From positions 1 through 59,924 of the forward strand of contig NZ_JAHKQO010000044.1 in the NCBI RefSeq assembly GCF_018861065.1: a DNA stretch of 59,924 bases, read 5' to 3'. Below are positions 50,414 through 59,868 of this stretch, in pieces. The position numbers were made by a program, and so were the translations under genes. The notes under the pieces were generated by a model. It had not been told where the DNA came from. It saw nothing but the letters and a program-made list of their open reading frames with translations, and made no database searches. The stretch comes from Paraglaciecola arctica. GTDB taxonomy: Bacteria; Pseudomonadota; Gammaproteobacteria; Enterobacterales; Alteromonadaceae. Position 1 is the stretch's first letter. Each line of letters opens with the position of its first letter.

Positions 50414-50902
50414 TTATTCGATTTTTTCAAGTTGTAAAGTATCGTGTATTTCCGAAACTTGCATTAAAGCCGCTGAGCCGTAGTATTTTGTCATTTCATA
50501 ATCAAATATCCCCGCTTTGACTGCAGGATCGGTTTTGACTAATGCTTGTGCTTCTTCAATGGTTTTAACATTAAAAATGAGCAAGCCACGCTTAGGTTTA
50601 TCTTCCATTAACGGACCTGCAAGTACTAGTTTAGAGGCTTTTGCCAATCTGCTCATATTTGCAAAATGGCCCCTAAATAACTCGTTGCGTTGTTCTTGGT
50701 CAGATATTTTTTCATCATTTGGGCCGGTTTTTAGAATAACTAAAACATAGGACTTCATACCGTATGCATCGGCTCCTAATTTTGCAGCGAGTTGGGCGTC
50801 ATAAAGTGGATTGGTAGTTGGCTTATTTTGGGCTTCTGACGCAACCGTATTATGACAATGGACTAAAAATAGACAGGTGAACAACAGCTTAGATAGTTTC
50901 AT
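50414..50902 (-). CDS. Secreted YCII-domain protein
   Basis: 162 residues from the ATG at 50902, giving a signal peptide (MKLSKLLFTCLFLVHCHNTVAS). The rest is a single YCII-related domain, a ferredoxin-like fold: KSYVLVILKTGPND, RGHFANMSRLAKASKLVLAGPLME with the conserved His and Gly-Pro, RGLLIFNVKTIEEAQALVKTDPAVKAGIFDYEM. The fold, known from YciI and chlorocatechol dechlorinases, usually works in the cytosol; secreted versions occur in marine bacteria with unknown roles. Divergent from the S9 peptidase gene. Confidence 0.85.
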   Translation of the reverse strand: MKLSKLLFTCLFLVHCHNTVASEAQNKPTTNPLYDAQLAAKLGADAYGMKSYVLVILKTGPNDEKISDQEQRNELFRGHFANMSRLAKASKLVLAGPLMEDKPKRGLLIFNVKTIEEAQALVKTDPAVKAGIFDYEMTKYYGSAALMQVSEIHDTLQLEKIE

Positions 50903-51220
50903 TTTTGTTCTCGTAAACAAACAAGGACAACAAAATATACAAAACTTTATGACACAGCAAACAATTTGACCTAGTAAATAGCTGGGAGTGCTTCAAAGTG
51001 GGAATGAAATAATGACCCATAGGCAAATATCTCGTCGTGTTATGTCAGTATTTTGCCGTCAATTTGCTACCCGATGAATGTCGAGCAAACTTTAATTGAA
51101 ACGATTTAAAACTATGAATCAGAATTATCCAATCACTATCAAATTAGCATAATTAGACATGCCTATATTAAATCTCTAAACTGCTATTTTCTTCAATGAA
51201 ATAAGTAGGTTGTCTTAAGA
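50903..51220. other. Divergent promoter region, YCII / S9 peptidase
   Basis: 318 bp of AT-rich DNA without a gene; presumed to hold both promoters. I see no strong palindrome. Confidence 0.5.
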
Positions 51221-53212
51221 ATGAATGTGAAAATTATAATCTCGATTATATTAATTATTGCTGTTTACATAGTATTTAAATCAACCTCAGAGGCGCCCCA
51301 ACCAGTGAATGATACAACTGCCGCTTATGGATCTTGGCCATCTCCTATCACTGCCGCGAGTATTTTTGAAGCATCAGACAATATTGCTTATCTGACTGTT
51401 GAAAACAACGAACTATATTTCGTTGAATCAAAAGCCTCTGCAAATGGCAAAAATGTGCTGTTCAAACTAAGCCCGCAAAATACTGCGGTAAAACTTACGT
51501 CAACTGACGTCAGTGTTAGAACTCGCGTACACGAATACGGAGGTCGTCCTTACCTTGTAGATGGAGAAAACATTTATTATTCGCAATTTGCAGATCAGAA
51601 AATTTATCACCTATCAAAAAATGGCAATGCTGAAGCTATTACCAATGAAAACTTGCGGTATATGGAATGTATTGCGGACCAAAAAAATAACCGGCTAATT
51701 TGTGTCAGAGAGGATCATCGTGGTATTGGAGAGCCAGTCAACACTTTAGTGGCCGTTGATTTAAGCGAGACAAATCAAGACATAGTGTTATTTGAAGGAA
51801 GCGACTTTGTTAGTGCCCCGGTTTTATCGCCCGACGGCAACTCAGTGGCCTTTATTACCTGGTCACATCCTAATATGCCTTGGGATGATACACAGTTACG
51901 GGTTGTAAGTTTGGACGACAATGGTGCTGTCGCAAACGTTAGTGAAGTTCTAAACAGTGGCAACGTATCCATAAAACATCCTCACTATGCTGAAGACGGC
52001 ACACTTTATTTCATCGCAGACTTTGATAATTGGTGGACTTTGTATCGTGTTAGCGAATTATCAGCGCAACCAGAAAAAGTACTCAATGAAAACATTGAGG
52101 TGAATAGTTTTGGTTTTGAAAACAACGAAAACGCGATTATTGCATACTCTAAAGAGGGAATTGGCCACATCGCTAGAGTGGATCTAACAACCGGTGAAAT
52201 GAACAACATCGGTGATGGATTCTCTTCAGCTGATTCAATTTCTGTCGCTCAGGATAAGGTTTATTTTAGAGCTTCTACCTCTCGTACTAGCAACGCAATT
52301 TATCAATTAGCAGGTATTAGTTATGAGAAAATTTATCAACCTAATGGCCCTGTTATTGAAGACGCGTTTCTTTCAATTCCGCAACCCTTTGAATTTCCAA
52401 CCGGTAACAATGAAATCGCATACGGATTTTATTATCCGCCACAAAATGGTGATTTCACTGGGGCAAAAGGTACTTTGCCACCACTAATTGTTAAGGTTCA
52501 TGGAGGCCCTGTTGGCGCAACTGACTCGAGCCTAAATGCGGGAATTCAATTTTGGACAAGTCGTGGATTTGCAGTATTTGACGTGAATCATCGAGGCAGC
52601 ACTGGATATGGAAGAGAGTTCAGGAAAAAACTCTATCCTAACTGGGGAATAGTTGACGTCGAAGATGCATCAAATGGAGTAAAATGGCTGGCTTCTCAAG
52701 GGTGGATTGACGCAGATAAAGTGGCTATTCGAGGTGGCAGCGCCGGAGGATATACCACCCTTGCAGCATTAGCTTTTCAAGACGTTTTCAAAGCAGGAAC
52801 CAGTTACTATGGCATCAGTGATTTGGGCGTTTTAGCAGGAGACACTCACAAATTTGAATCTCGATATCTTGACCAACTCATTGGCCCGTACCCTGAAATG
52901 AAAAGTGTTTACGAGCAACGCTCGCCAATTAATAGTGTGCAAAACATAACGGCTCCCTTGCTTTTACTGCAAGGCTTGGATGATAAGGTTGTGCCACCCA
53001 ACCAGTCCGAATTAATATTTAACGCTCTAAAAGAAAATTGTATTGATACCGCATACATTGCTTTTGAGGGCGAAGGCCATGGTTTTAGACAACCGGCGAA
53101 TAATATTAATGCTTTAAATTCTGAGCTGAGTTTTTACGGTCAAGTATTTGGTTTTGTACCAGCCGGTAACATAGATGCTGTACAATTGATTTCGTGCGAT
53201 AACAGTCAATAA
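51221..53212 (+). CDS. Prolyl-oligopeptidase-family (S9) serine peptidase
   Basis: 663 residues. An N-terminal hydrophobic segment (4-20) is an uncleaved anchor or signal. A seven-bladed beta-propeller (about 40-390; YMECIADQKNNRLICVREDH, APVLSPDGNSVAFITW) caps an alpha/beta hydrolase domain with VKVHGGPVGATD, the nucleophile elbow RGGSAGGYT (Ser near 508), the Asp in GLDDKVVPP (near 587) and the His in GEGHGF (near 619). This matches acyl-aminoacyl/dipeptidyl peptidases of subfamily S9C. It would trim peptides in the periplasm. Monocistronic. Confidence 0.93.
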   Translation: MNVKIIISIILIIAVYIVFKSTSEAPQPVNDTTAAYGSWPSPITAASIFEASDNIAYLTVENNELYFVESKASANGKNVLFKLSPQNTAVKLTSTDVSVRTRVHEYGGRPYLVDGENIYYSQFADQKIYHLSKNGNAEAITNENLRYMECIADQKNNRLICVREDHRGIGEPVNTLVAVDLSETNQDIVLFEGSDFVSAPVLSPDGNSVAFITWSHPNMPWDDTQLRVVSLDDNGAVANVSEVLNSGNVSIKHPHYAEDGTLYFIADFDNWWTLYRVSELSAQPEKVLNENIEVNSFGFENNENAIIAYSKEGIGHIARVDLTTGEMNNIGDGFSSADSISVAQDKVYFRASTSRTSNAIYQLAGISYEKIYQPNGPVIEDAFLSIPQPFEFPTGNNEIAYGFYYPPQNGDFTGAKGTLPPLIVKVHGGPVGATDSSLNAGIQFWTSRGFAVFDVNHRGSTGYGREFRKKLYPNWGIVDVEDASNGVKWLASQGWIDADKVAIRGGSAGGYTTLAALAFQDVFKAGTSYYGISDLGVLAGDTHKFESRYLDQLIGPYPEMKSVYEQRSPINSVQNITAPLLLLQGLDDKVVPPNQSELIFNALKENCIDTAYIAFEGEGHGFRQPANNINALNSELSFYGQVFGFVPAGNIDAVQLISCDNSQ

Positions 53213-53277
53213 ACGCAATCGTCTAACTTTGATTTAGCGCTACGAGCTTTAGGGTAATTTGCCCGGATCTAATAGCG

Positions 53278-53883
53278 TTATTCTGTTTTCAGACGTTCAT
53301 AAGCATCGTGAAGAGCCACTGTGTGGCTGCTATTGCCGCCTTTGTCAGGATGGTGCTGATGTAACATTTTTCGGTATTGTTGTTTAAGTTGCTGTAACGA
53401 AAAGGGCATGTTGAGATTGAGTATATCTAGCGCTTGTTGCAAAGGCATGGTGTGGTCGGGAGTATGATTCGGCAAGCCTGAAAAACCGGCCCAAAAGCTG
53501 TCGAGCAATGCTTCTACTTGGGATTCATCTGTAGCATTTAAGTTTGTCCAATCGAGGTAGTAGGCACGCAGTTTGTCTTGGTTGGCGATGCCATTTTGCC
53601 CCGCCTTCCATGGATCGCGACGAATGCAACTACAGTTAATTTGCAATACTCCTGTCCTATCTCTAAGCCAAATACCTTGCAACTGATATAAAGCATTAAA
53701 CACAATGAAGTGACTTTGGAAAAGCGACAATGGCTGCTGTAAGGCGTTTTTGCTAAACAATTCATAAGGAGGAGATTGCAGGCACTGAAATAATTCATAT
53801 TCCGAGATGCCACTCTCGTGAGCAAGTAAAATGTGCTGCAATATGGGTTGCAGTGGTGCCCAATCGCTAGGAGTCTGTGGCAT
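53278..53883 (-). CDS. DnaJ-related protein with C-terminal J domain
   Basis: 201 residues. The first 130 form a helical DNAJ_related domain (LQPILQHILLAHESGISEYELFQCLQ). The last 55 are a J domain with the HPD motif intact in LHQHHPDKGGNSSHTVALHDAYERL. The order, unusual for DnaJ, is that of the DnaJ-related family of marine gammaproteobacteria. It should stimulate a DnaK-type ATPase; its clients are unknown. Follows the MFS gene by 17 bp on the same strand. Confidence 0.88.
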   Translation of the reverse strand: MPQTPSDWAPLQPILQHILLAHESGISEYELFQCLQSPPYELFSKNALQQPLSLFQSHFIVFNALYQLQGIWLRDRTGVLQINCSCIRRDPWKAGQNGIANQDKLRAYYLDWTNLNATDESQVEALLDSFWAGFSGLPNHTPDHTMPLQQALDILNLNMPFSLQQLKQQYRKMLHQHHPDKGGNSSHTVALHDAYERLKTE

Positions 53884-53900
53884 ACAAAGTCACTGGATCT

Positions 53901-55502
53901 CTATTTAGAATGAGAAATTGATTTATTGACAAATTCTGCATGAATATCTTCGAGTCTACGTCCTCGAGTATCGATGCCACTTTTAAGGAGTACAAAGGCA
54001 AAAAACAGCAAAGGTATCGCAATTAATAACGCCCCTAAAGACATATTGTTAAAGATGCCAAAGATACCTAATACAGCGCCTACAATACCTCCAAATTTGG
54101 AGCTGGCAGCGATGATTCCAGTACCAGAACCCCGAAAATGTACCGGGTAAATTTCAGCAGCGTAAGGAATTAACATCGCAATGACGCCACTAGAACTGAC
54201 TAATAAACAAGCTGTGGCAATCATAATCGATTGGTTAGACAGTACGCCGAATAATTCACACAACCAGAACAACATTAAACTTGCCGCGGTTAACACTACA
54301 AATAACACTAATGTCTTAACGCTGCTCCAGTGCTGATATAACCAAATAACAGCCAAAATCCCTGGAAGAGCGATTAAGCCGGATTGTGCTAACAGTGCGT
54401 TAGTGTTTGCAGCGCTCAATCCCATTTCTTGTAAGTTAGTGGGTAACCATAATAAAAAGCCGAAGTTGACCACTCCCCAAACTATGCCAACGCCTAATAG
54501 CCCTATAGTGATGTTTAAATAACTGTTTTTTATTGTGTGAAAAAAACCGTTGTTAGTGGCATGTTGTTCAGTAACGGGTTCTACTGAAGGGGGATCCATT
54601 TTAACATTGTACTGAGCCAATACCGTTCTGGCTTCGTTACGTAACCCTACACTTGCCAAGAAACGAGGAGATTCAGGGATATAACGATTCAGAAAAATAA
54701 CCGCAATTCCAGTGGGTAATCCCAACATCCATAAAATTCGCCAGCTAAACAATGGCTCTAGCATTGCCGCGGCGCCCGAAGCCAATAAATATCCAGCTGC
54801 CGTGCCTAAACCACCTAGGGCGACTAAAAGCCAACCACGATGACGGGCTGGTATCATTTCTGCCATTAAGGTAAATGTGATGGGCAGCAAGCCTCCAGCA
54901 GATAAACCCATAAGAAAACACATGGCTAAATTCCATTCAAAACTCGGCATAGCCCCACAAATTGAGGTACCAATAAACATTAATGCCGACAACAAAATTG
55001 CAGCTCGACGACCTAATTTATCAGCCATTGAGCCCCATAAAATAGAACCTAATGCGGTGCCAGTTAATGCCACAAGAGCCAAAGTTCCCGCTGTTTCAGT
55101 CGTTATTTTGTATTCCTCGACCATACCGGGCATAACAAATCCTAGTGTGGCAGGTTTCATGACATCAACTATGACTGCAACCAATAATGCAAAAACTAGG
55201 GTGATATGTTGCCAATTTAAGGGGCTATGATCTGCTACGTGAAAATGAATCGCATCGTTAGCGTTATTTTGTCGTAATAAATTTAATCTTGGCATCAAGC
55301 CATAACAAGAAAGCAATAGACCAACAGGGATCAAAGCCATGCCGACTAGCATTGTCATATCCATAGGCATACCCACCATGCGGTAACCCATATGTGATGC
55401 GTGCACAAACATAGGAATATGTGACAAAACACCCAAGGTAATTAAAATGCAGCCGACCCAAAAGGCACCGGGGTGATGAAATGAATATGTTTTAATTTGC
55501 AC
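53901..55502 (-). CDS. MFS transporter, sugar/aromatic-acid:H+ symporter-like
   Basis: 533 residues with 12 core helices plus two extra N-terminal ones (about 15-70). The MFS loop 2-3 signature is GSMADKLGRRAAILLSALMF, and RYIPESPRFLASVG after helix 6 matches the PESPR element of sugar and organic-acid porters. A cytosolic central loop (about 290-320) and a tail (RLEDIHAEF) flank the second half. Substrate unknown: an organic acid or aromatic compound is most likely. Divergent from the MBL-fold gene and upstream of the DnaJ-related gene. Confidence 0.88.
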   Translation of the reverse strand: MQIKTYSFHHPGAFWVGCILITLGVLSHIPMFVHASHMGYRMVGMPMDMTMLVGMALIPVGLLLSCYGLMPRLNLLRQNNANDAIHFHVADHSPLNWQHITLVFALLVAVIVDVMKPATLGFVMPGMVEEYKITTETAGTLALVALTGTALGSILWGSMADKLGRRAAILLSALMFIGTSICGAMPSFEWNLAMCFLMGLSAGGLLPITFTLMAEMIPARHRGWLLVALGGLGTAAGYLLASGAAAMLEPLFSWRILWMLGLPTGIAVIFLNRYIPESPRFLASVGLRNEARTVLAQYNVKMDPPSVEPVTEQHATNNGFFHTIKNSYLNITIGLLGVGIVWGVVNFGFLLWLPTNLQEMGLSAANTNALLAQSGLIALPGILAVIWLYQHWSSVKTLVLFVVLTAASLMLFWLCELFGVLSNQSIMIATACLLVSSSGVIAMLIPYAAEIYPVHFRGSGTGIIAASSKFGGIVGAVLGIFGIFNNMSLGALLIAIPLLFFAFVLLKSGIDTRGRRLEDIHAEFVNKSISHSK

Positions 55503-55835
55503 TAATTAAATGTCCTAACGGCGAGCGTTTTAGCAAAAGGCTATTGATACCTAATATTGATAGGTTAAACAAGCTGTATCGTTACTCCTGTTAAAGCTAC
55601 GTTATCTATTTCCTAACTGGTGGCATGGAATGAAACGCTTAGTTTTTATGTGAGCGCAACGTTAGGTTTGGCAATAAGTCTAAAAACTAAGCTTAGAACA
55701 AAGTGCATTGACTGGCCTAGTGTGCATGGTCTTAATTCAACGTTTTGATACTTCTCAATACATAATGATGCTTGGTAGTTGTGTCGCAAATTGGTTTTAA
55801 TAAGCTGTAACTTGGATTTAGGAACGGTAAGAAGT
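55503..55835. other. Divergent region, MFS transporter / MBL hydrolase
   Basis: 333 bp, no gene supported. It should contain both promoters. I see no clear inverted repeat. Confidence 0.45.
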
Positions 55836-56894
55836 ATGGGTACAAACGCAACAAACACTCAGCAAGTCACTTTCATAGACGCAGAAATACCACATGCAGG
55901 CAAGCTTCAAAAAGTAGCGACAGGTATTTATTGGTTGCGTATGCCGTTACCTTTCGACCTCGATCATATCAATTTATATCTACTCGAAGACAATCAAAAC
56001 GGTCAAGAGGGATACGCATTAATTGACACCGGTTTTGGCAGTGAAAAAACCCAACTACTATGGGAGCAGTTGCTAGAAGTTTTAGCCAAACCCATTACAA
56101 AAGTGATTGTTACTCATTTACATCCTGATCATATTGGAATGGCTGGATATTTAGTGGATAAATTTCGGGCTCCATTGTACATGAGCCAAACCGAATATTT
56201 CACTGCTCGGGCATTGTCAGCTGGGGCGTGTGGCGCGTCTGATTGGCAAGACGAACAATACTTGGTACGTTGCGGTTTATCTGAAGAATATGTACAAACC
56301 GCAAGAAACAAAAGAAAACAAAACAGTGGCATGGGGCAAGCGATACGACCTATTCCGTTGCAGTTTTATCGATTACAAGAAGGAGATAAAATTCGTATCG
56401 GTGGCCGTGATTGGCAAGTGTATATAGGGCGTGGTCATTCTCCAGAGCATGTTTGTTTATTTAATAATGAATCCAATATATTGATTTCGGGTGATCACAT
56501 TTTACCTGGGATCACTCCGAATATTGGGGTGTACAGTACCGAACCCGATGCCAATTCACTGCAGTTATACCTTGATACTTTGCCACAATTTACAGGACTA
56601 CCAGAAAACACTTTAGTATTACCTGCACATAGGCAGCCCTTTTACGGTTTACATGTGAGAATCAACGAGTTGATTGGTCATCATCATGAACATTTAGATA
56701 ATCTTAGAGATTTTTGCAAGTCAGGTAAAACCATCGAGCAATGCTTACCTGTGTTATTTAAACGCAAGTTATCTCCGCAAAATATGTTTTTTGCGGTTGC
56801 TGAGGCATATTCTCATCTTAACTATTTATATTTTGCTGGTGAATGTAGTCGTAAAATCAATGCCCAAGGGCACTTTGTTTTCACATTGGAATAA
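55836..56894 (+). CDS. MBL-fold metallo-hydrolase
   Basis: 352 residues from the ATG at 55836 with TAAGAAG upstream; an upstream TTG extension lacks support. The metal motif THLHPDHIGMAGY (near 92) is a complete HxHxDH, and further ligands sit in GRGHSPEHVCLF, ISGDHILPGI and LPAHRQPFYG. The enlarged C-terminal helical region (about 270-350) is typical of the beta-lactamase-like group that hydrolyses lactones, thioesters or glutathione adducts. Cytosolic. It converges on the LysR gene with a 14-bp gap and is near a DJ-1/YqhD pair, so a hydrolytic step in aldehyde or thioester clearance is conceivable. Confidence 0.9.
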   Translation: MGTNATNTQQVTFIDAEIPHAGKLQKVATGIYWLRMPLPFDLDHINLYLLEDNQNGQEGYALIDTGFGSEKTQLLWEQLLEVLAKPITKVIVTHLHPDHIGMAGYLVDKFRAPLYMSQTEYFTARALSAGACGASDWQDEQYLVRCGLSEEYVQTARNKRKQNSGMGQAIRPIPLQFYRLQEGDKIRIGGRDWQVYIGRGHSPEHVCLFNNESNILISGDHILPGITPNIGVYSTEPDANSLQLYLDTLPQFTGLPENTLVLPAHRQPFYGLHVRINELIGHHHEHLDNLRDFCKSGKTIEQCLPVLFKRKLSPQNMFFAVAEAYSHLNYLYFAGECSRKINAQGHFVFTLE

Positions 56895-56908
56895 GCCGCG
56901 CTCAATTT

Positions 56909-57838
56909 TTAGTTACTTTTAGCTACGGTATGTTTTGTTTGACCTTCGATTTTAATGAAATAGTCTTTTAAATAATCGAGTAATAGTCTGAGTTTTTTTG
57001 AGGCGGCGCTTCCTGGTGGAAAAACCCCATAGATGTTGATGTCTTTTAATTGGTAATCGTCTAATACGGTTTCTAATGTTCCTGCTTGAATTTTGGGCCA
57101 AGCGTCATATATTGGCACTCTACCTATGCCATGCCCGCCTTCAAGAAAGGCTGTACGAGCGGCGGCGTTATTGGTGCTGACCCCACCTTGCACAGCAACG
57201 CTGTATGAAAGACTGCCCTTGCTTAGCTCAATAGCCCCTGATGTCATTTTGTAGACTACCCATTGGTGTTGCTGTAAATCAGCTGGGGTCTTTGGTCTGC
57301 CTCGCTTTTGGAAATAACTAGGTGCGCCACATAAACACGTCGATAAGGTAGATAGTTTACTGGCCTGTAAACCCGAATCAGGTAGTGGCGCACCACGGAT
57401 AGCAAGGTCGATACCCTCTTGCATGATATTGACCACTTCGTCGGTAAGCATTACATCGAGGTCAATTTTAGGGTAAAGGTCGCGAAACCTATTCAACGCG
57501 GGCACTATCATTTGCAACCCCACGTTGACGGGACAAGTTAACTTTAACAAACCTTCGGGTTCGTTTTTAAGATTTTCTATTTGTTGGTTAGCTGTAGTCG
57601 CCCGCTCTGCAATGATACGGCAAGATTGATAATATTCGCTGCCAGCTTCGGTCAAGGAAATTGAACGAGTAGTGCGATTGAGTAGTTTTACTCCAAGCTG
57701 GGACTCCAACTTTTTTATGTGATAACTAACTACCGCTCGCGATAAACCAACATGTTTAGCAGCAGCCGTGAGGTTGCCCTGTTCAATAACTTGAGCAAAG
57801 ACCACCATGCTTTTTAGTTGTTCAAAATATAGGTTCAT
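56909..57838 (-). CDS. LysR-family regulator (next to DJ-1/YqhD genes)
   Basis: 309 residues: a winged helix-turn-helix (GNLTAAAKHVGLSRAVVSYHIKKLESQLGVKLLNRTTRS) and a type-2 periplasmic-binding-like effector domain (EGLLKLTCPVNVGLQMIVPAL, IDLAIRGAPLPDSGLQASKL). The subfamily resembles CrgA/DmlR-like regulators. Divergent from the DJ-1/PfpI gene with a 10-bp inverted repeat between them; it most likely controls that gene and the YqhD reductase. Confidence 0.92.
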   Translation of the reverse strand: MNLYFEQLKSMVVFAQVIEQGNLTAAAKHVGLSRAVVSYHIKKLESQLGVKLLNRTTRSISLTEAGSEYYQSCRIIAERATTANQQIENLKNEPEGLLKLTCPVNVGLQMIVPALNRFRDLYPKIDLDVMLTDEVVNIMQEGIDLAIRGAPLPDSGLQASKLSTLSTCLCGAPSYFQKRGRPKTPADLQQHQWVVYKMTSGAIELSKGSLSYSVAVQGGVSTNNAAARTAFLEGGHGIGRVPIYDAWPKIQAGTLETVLDDYQLKDINIYGVFPPGSAASKKLRLLLDYLKDYFIKIEGQTKHTVAKSN

Positions 57839-57867
57839 GGTTCATTCTACCAATATTGTATCAATTG

Positions 57868-57905
57868 TTCTAACAATGTTGTCTAATTTGTGTGTATTGT
57901 TAGAA
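57868..57905. promoter_or_regulatory. Putative LysR operator, DJ-1 promoter region
   Basis: TTCTAACAAT (57868-57877) and ATTGTTAGAA (57896-57905) are perfect inverted copies with an 18-bp spacer, centred about 70 bp upstream of the DJ-1/PfpI start. The length suits a LysR tetramer. Confidence 0.6.
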
Positions 57906-57958
57906 ATAAAGTAAGTCATTACACTGCAATCACATTCAAGATAAATGAGAGAAAGTTA

Positions 57959-58657
57959 ATGAATACACAACAAACAACTAAACATATATTAATGGTATTA
58001 ACGTCTCATTCAGAGCTCGGTAATACTGGTGAAAAGACCGGTTTTTGGATCGAGGAGTTTGCGGCGCCTTATTATACTTTTGCCGATGCAGGGATTAAAG
58101 TGACCATTGCTTCTGTAGCAGGCGGACAGCCACCTATTGATCCAAAGAGTGAACTACAAGACTTTCAAACAGCAGCGACTGAGCGATATGATGTAGATAC
58201 TAAAGTGCAGTCACTGATGGCCAGTACCGTAAAATTAGTCGATGTAAACGCTAATGATTACGACGCGGTATTTTACCCAGGGGGCCATGGTCCTTTATGG
58301 GATCTTACTGACAATTCAGATTCAATTACTTTGATTGAAAGTTTCTTAGCTTCCAATAAACCTGTAGCGGCCGTTTGCCATGCAAGTGCGGTCTTTTTAA
58401 ATGTCAAAAATGCGACTGGCGAGTATCTCGTTAAGGATAAAGCGGTGACGGGTTTTACCAACAGTGAAGAAGAGGCAGTTCAATTAACTGATATAGTTCC
58501 TTTTTTATTAGAAGATGAATTGATTAAGCGTGGCGGTAACTATCAAAAAGTAGCAGATTGGAACGCATTTGCAATCCAAGATGGCTTGTTAATCACTGGT
58601 CAGAATCCGGCAAGTTCGGCGTTAGCCGCAGAAAAATTATTGGCAAATTTAGCTTAA
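57959..58657 (+). CDS. DJ-1/PfpI-family protein (Hsp31-like)
   Basis: 232 residues from the ATG at 57959, preceded by GAGAGAAAG; an upstream frame of 23 codons runs over the operator and was dropped. The nucleophilic Cys lies in AAVCHASAVFL (near 139), the acidic partner in TGFWIEEFAAPY (near residue 26), and FYPGGHGPLWDL is the oxyanion loop. This matches the class with glyoxalase III and chaperone activity (Hsp31/HchA-like small forms). Expected role: removing methylglyoxal or repairing glycated molecules. 53 bp upstream of the YqhD gene on the same strand. Confidence 0.9.
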   Translation: MNTQQTTKHILMVLTSHSELGNTGEKTGFWIEEFAAPYYTFADAGIKVTIASVAGGQPPIDPKSELQDFQTAATERYDVDTKVQSLMASTVKLVDVNANDYDAVFYPGGHGPLWDLTDNSDSITLIESFLASNKPVAAVCHASAVFLNVKNATGEYLVKDKAVTGFTNSEEEAVQLTDIVPFLLEDELIKRGGNYQKVADWNAFAIQDGLLITGQNPASSALAAEKLLANLA

Positions 58658-58710
58658 TTTAGCTGAAAAATCGCCAGCTCAAACGATTGAAATGATGAGG
58701 AAAAATATTC

Positions 58711-59868
58711 ATGTTAAATTTTAGTTTTCAAAACACCACTCAGATTCTTTTTGGTGAAGGTCAAATAGCTTCATTAAACAGAAAGATCCCTAGTGACGCC
58801 AAAGTATTGGTGACTTACGGTGGTGGCTCTATCAAAAATAATGGTGTTTACGATCAAGTAGCCGCTGCCTTGGTGAATCACACTTGGTTCGAATTTTCGG
58901 GTATTGAACCGAATCCAGCCTACGATACCTTAATGAAGGCCCAAGACATTATTAAAGAAAACAATATCGACTTTATTCTAGCTGTTGGCGGTGGATCTGT
59001 AGTTGATGGCTCTAAGTTTATTGCCGCAGCCGCACTGTTTGAAGGTGATGAACCCTGGGATATTGTGAGTAAACAAACACGCATCAAAAAAGCCTTACCC
59101 TTAGCTTGTGTACTCACTTTGCCTGCAACGGGTTCTGAGTCGAACACTGGTGCAGTGGTGACCCGTGATGGAAATAAGTTACCTTTCAACAGTCCCTTAG
59201 TGCGCCCGATATTTGCAGTGTTAGATCCTGCAGTGACTTTATCACTATCTAGCCGTCAAGTAGGTAATGGAGTGGTGGATGCCTTTGTTCACACTATGGA
59301 GCAGTACCTTACTTATAGCGTCAATGGAAAAGTACAAGACCGATTTGCTGAAGGGTTGCTGCTTACGTTAATTGAAGAAGGCCCAAAAGCATTGGCACCA
59401 GAAACAGCCAATGACTTAGATGTTCGAGGCAATATTATGTGGGCAGCCACTATGGCGCTAAATGGTTTGATTGGCGCCGGTGTGCCGCAAGATTGGGCAA
59501 CCCATATGATAGGTCACGAATTAACCGGTACTCACGGCATAGATCACGCTCGCACGCTATCAATCGTTTTACCTGCGGTAATGAAAGTCTGCAAAGAAGC
59601 GAAACGCGAAAAACTTCTACAGTATGCTGAGCGTATTTGGAACGTAACTGAGGGTGATGAAGATGCACGAATTAACCGAGCAATTGAATTAACCGAGCAG
59701 TTTTTTGAAAAGATGCAAGTGCCTACACGTTTGTCTCAGGTTGACTTAGGCGAAGCTGATCTCGATTTATTAATCGAAAAATTAACGCAACACGGTATGT
59801 TGAAGTTGGGTGAACACGGTGCTGTCACACCAGAGGTTAGCCGTGAAATATTAGTTACTGCACTTTAA
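58711..59868 (+). CDS. yqhD: NADPH-dependent aldehyde reductase, YqhD-like
   Basis: 385 residues, collinear with E. coli YqhD: VTYGGGSIKNNGVYDQV, the cofactor-binding AVGGGSVVDGSKFI (near 90-103), the metal-binding DAFVHTMEQY and GHELTGTHGIDHARTLSIVLPAV. YqhD is a zinc-type family III alcohol dehydrogenase that reduces short-chain and reactive aldehydes (butanal, acrolein, methylglyoxal, malondialdehyde) with NADPH. It follows the DJ-1 gene and is probably co-transcribed with it under LysR control. In E. coli the regulator is the AraC-type YqhC; here a LysR stands in that position. Confidence 0.93.
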   Translation: MLNFSFQNTTQILFGEGQIASLNRKIPSDAKVLVTYGGGSIKNNGVYDQVAAALVNHTWFEFSGIEPNPAYDTLMKAQDIIKENNIDFILAVGGGSVVDGSKFIAAAALFEGDEPWDIVSKQTRIKKALPLACVLTLPATGSESNTGAVVTRDGNKLPFNSPLVRPIFAVLDPAVTLSLSSRQVGNGVVDAFVHTMEQYLTYSVNGKVQDRFAEGLLLTLIEEGPKALAPETANDLDVRGNIMWAATMALNGLIGAGVPQDWATHMIGHELTGTHGIDHARTLSIVLPAVMKVCKEAKREKLLQYAERIWNVTEGDEDARINRAIELTEQFFEKMQVPTRLSQVDLGEADLDLLIEKLTQHGMLKLGEHGAVTPEVSREILVTAL

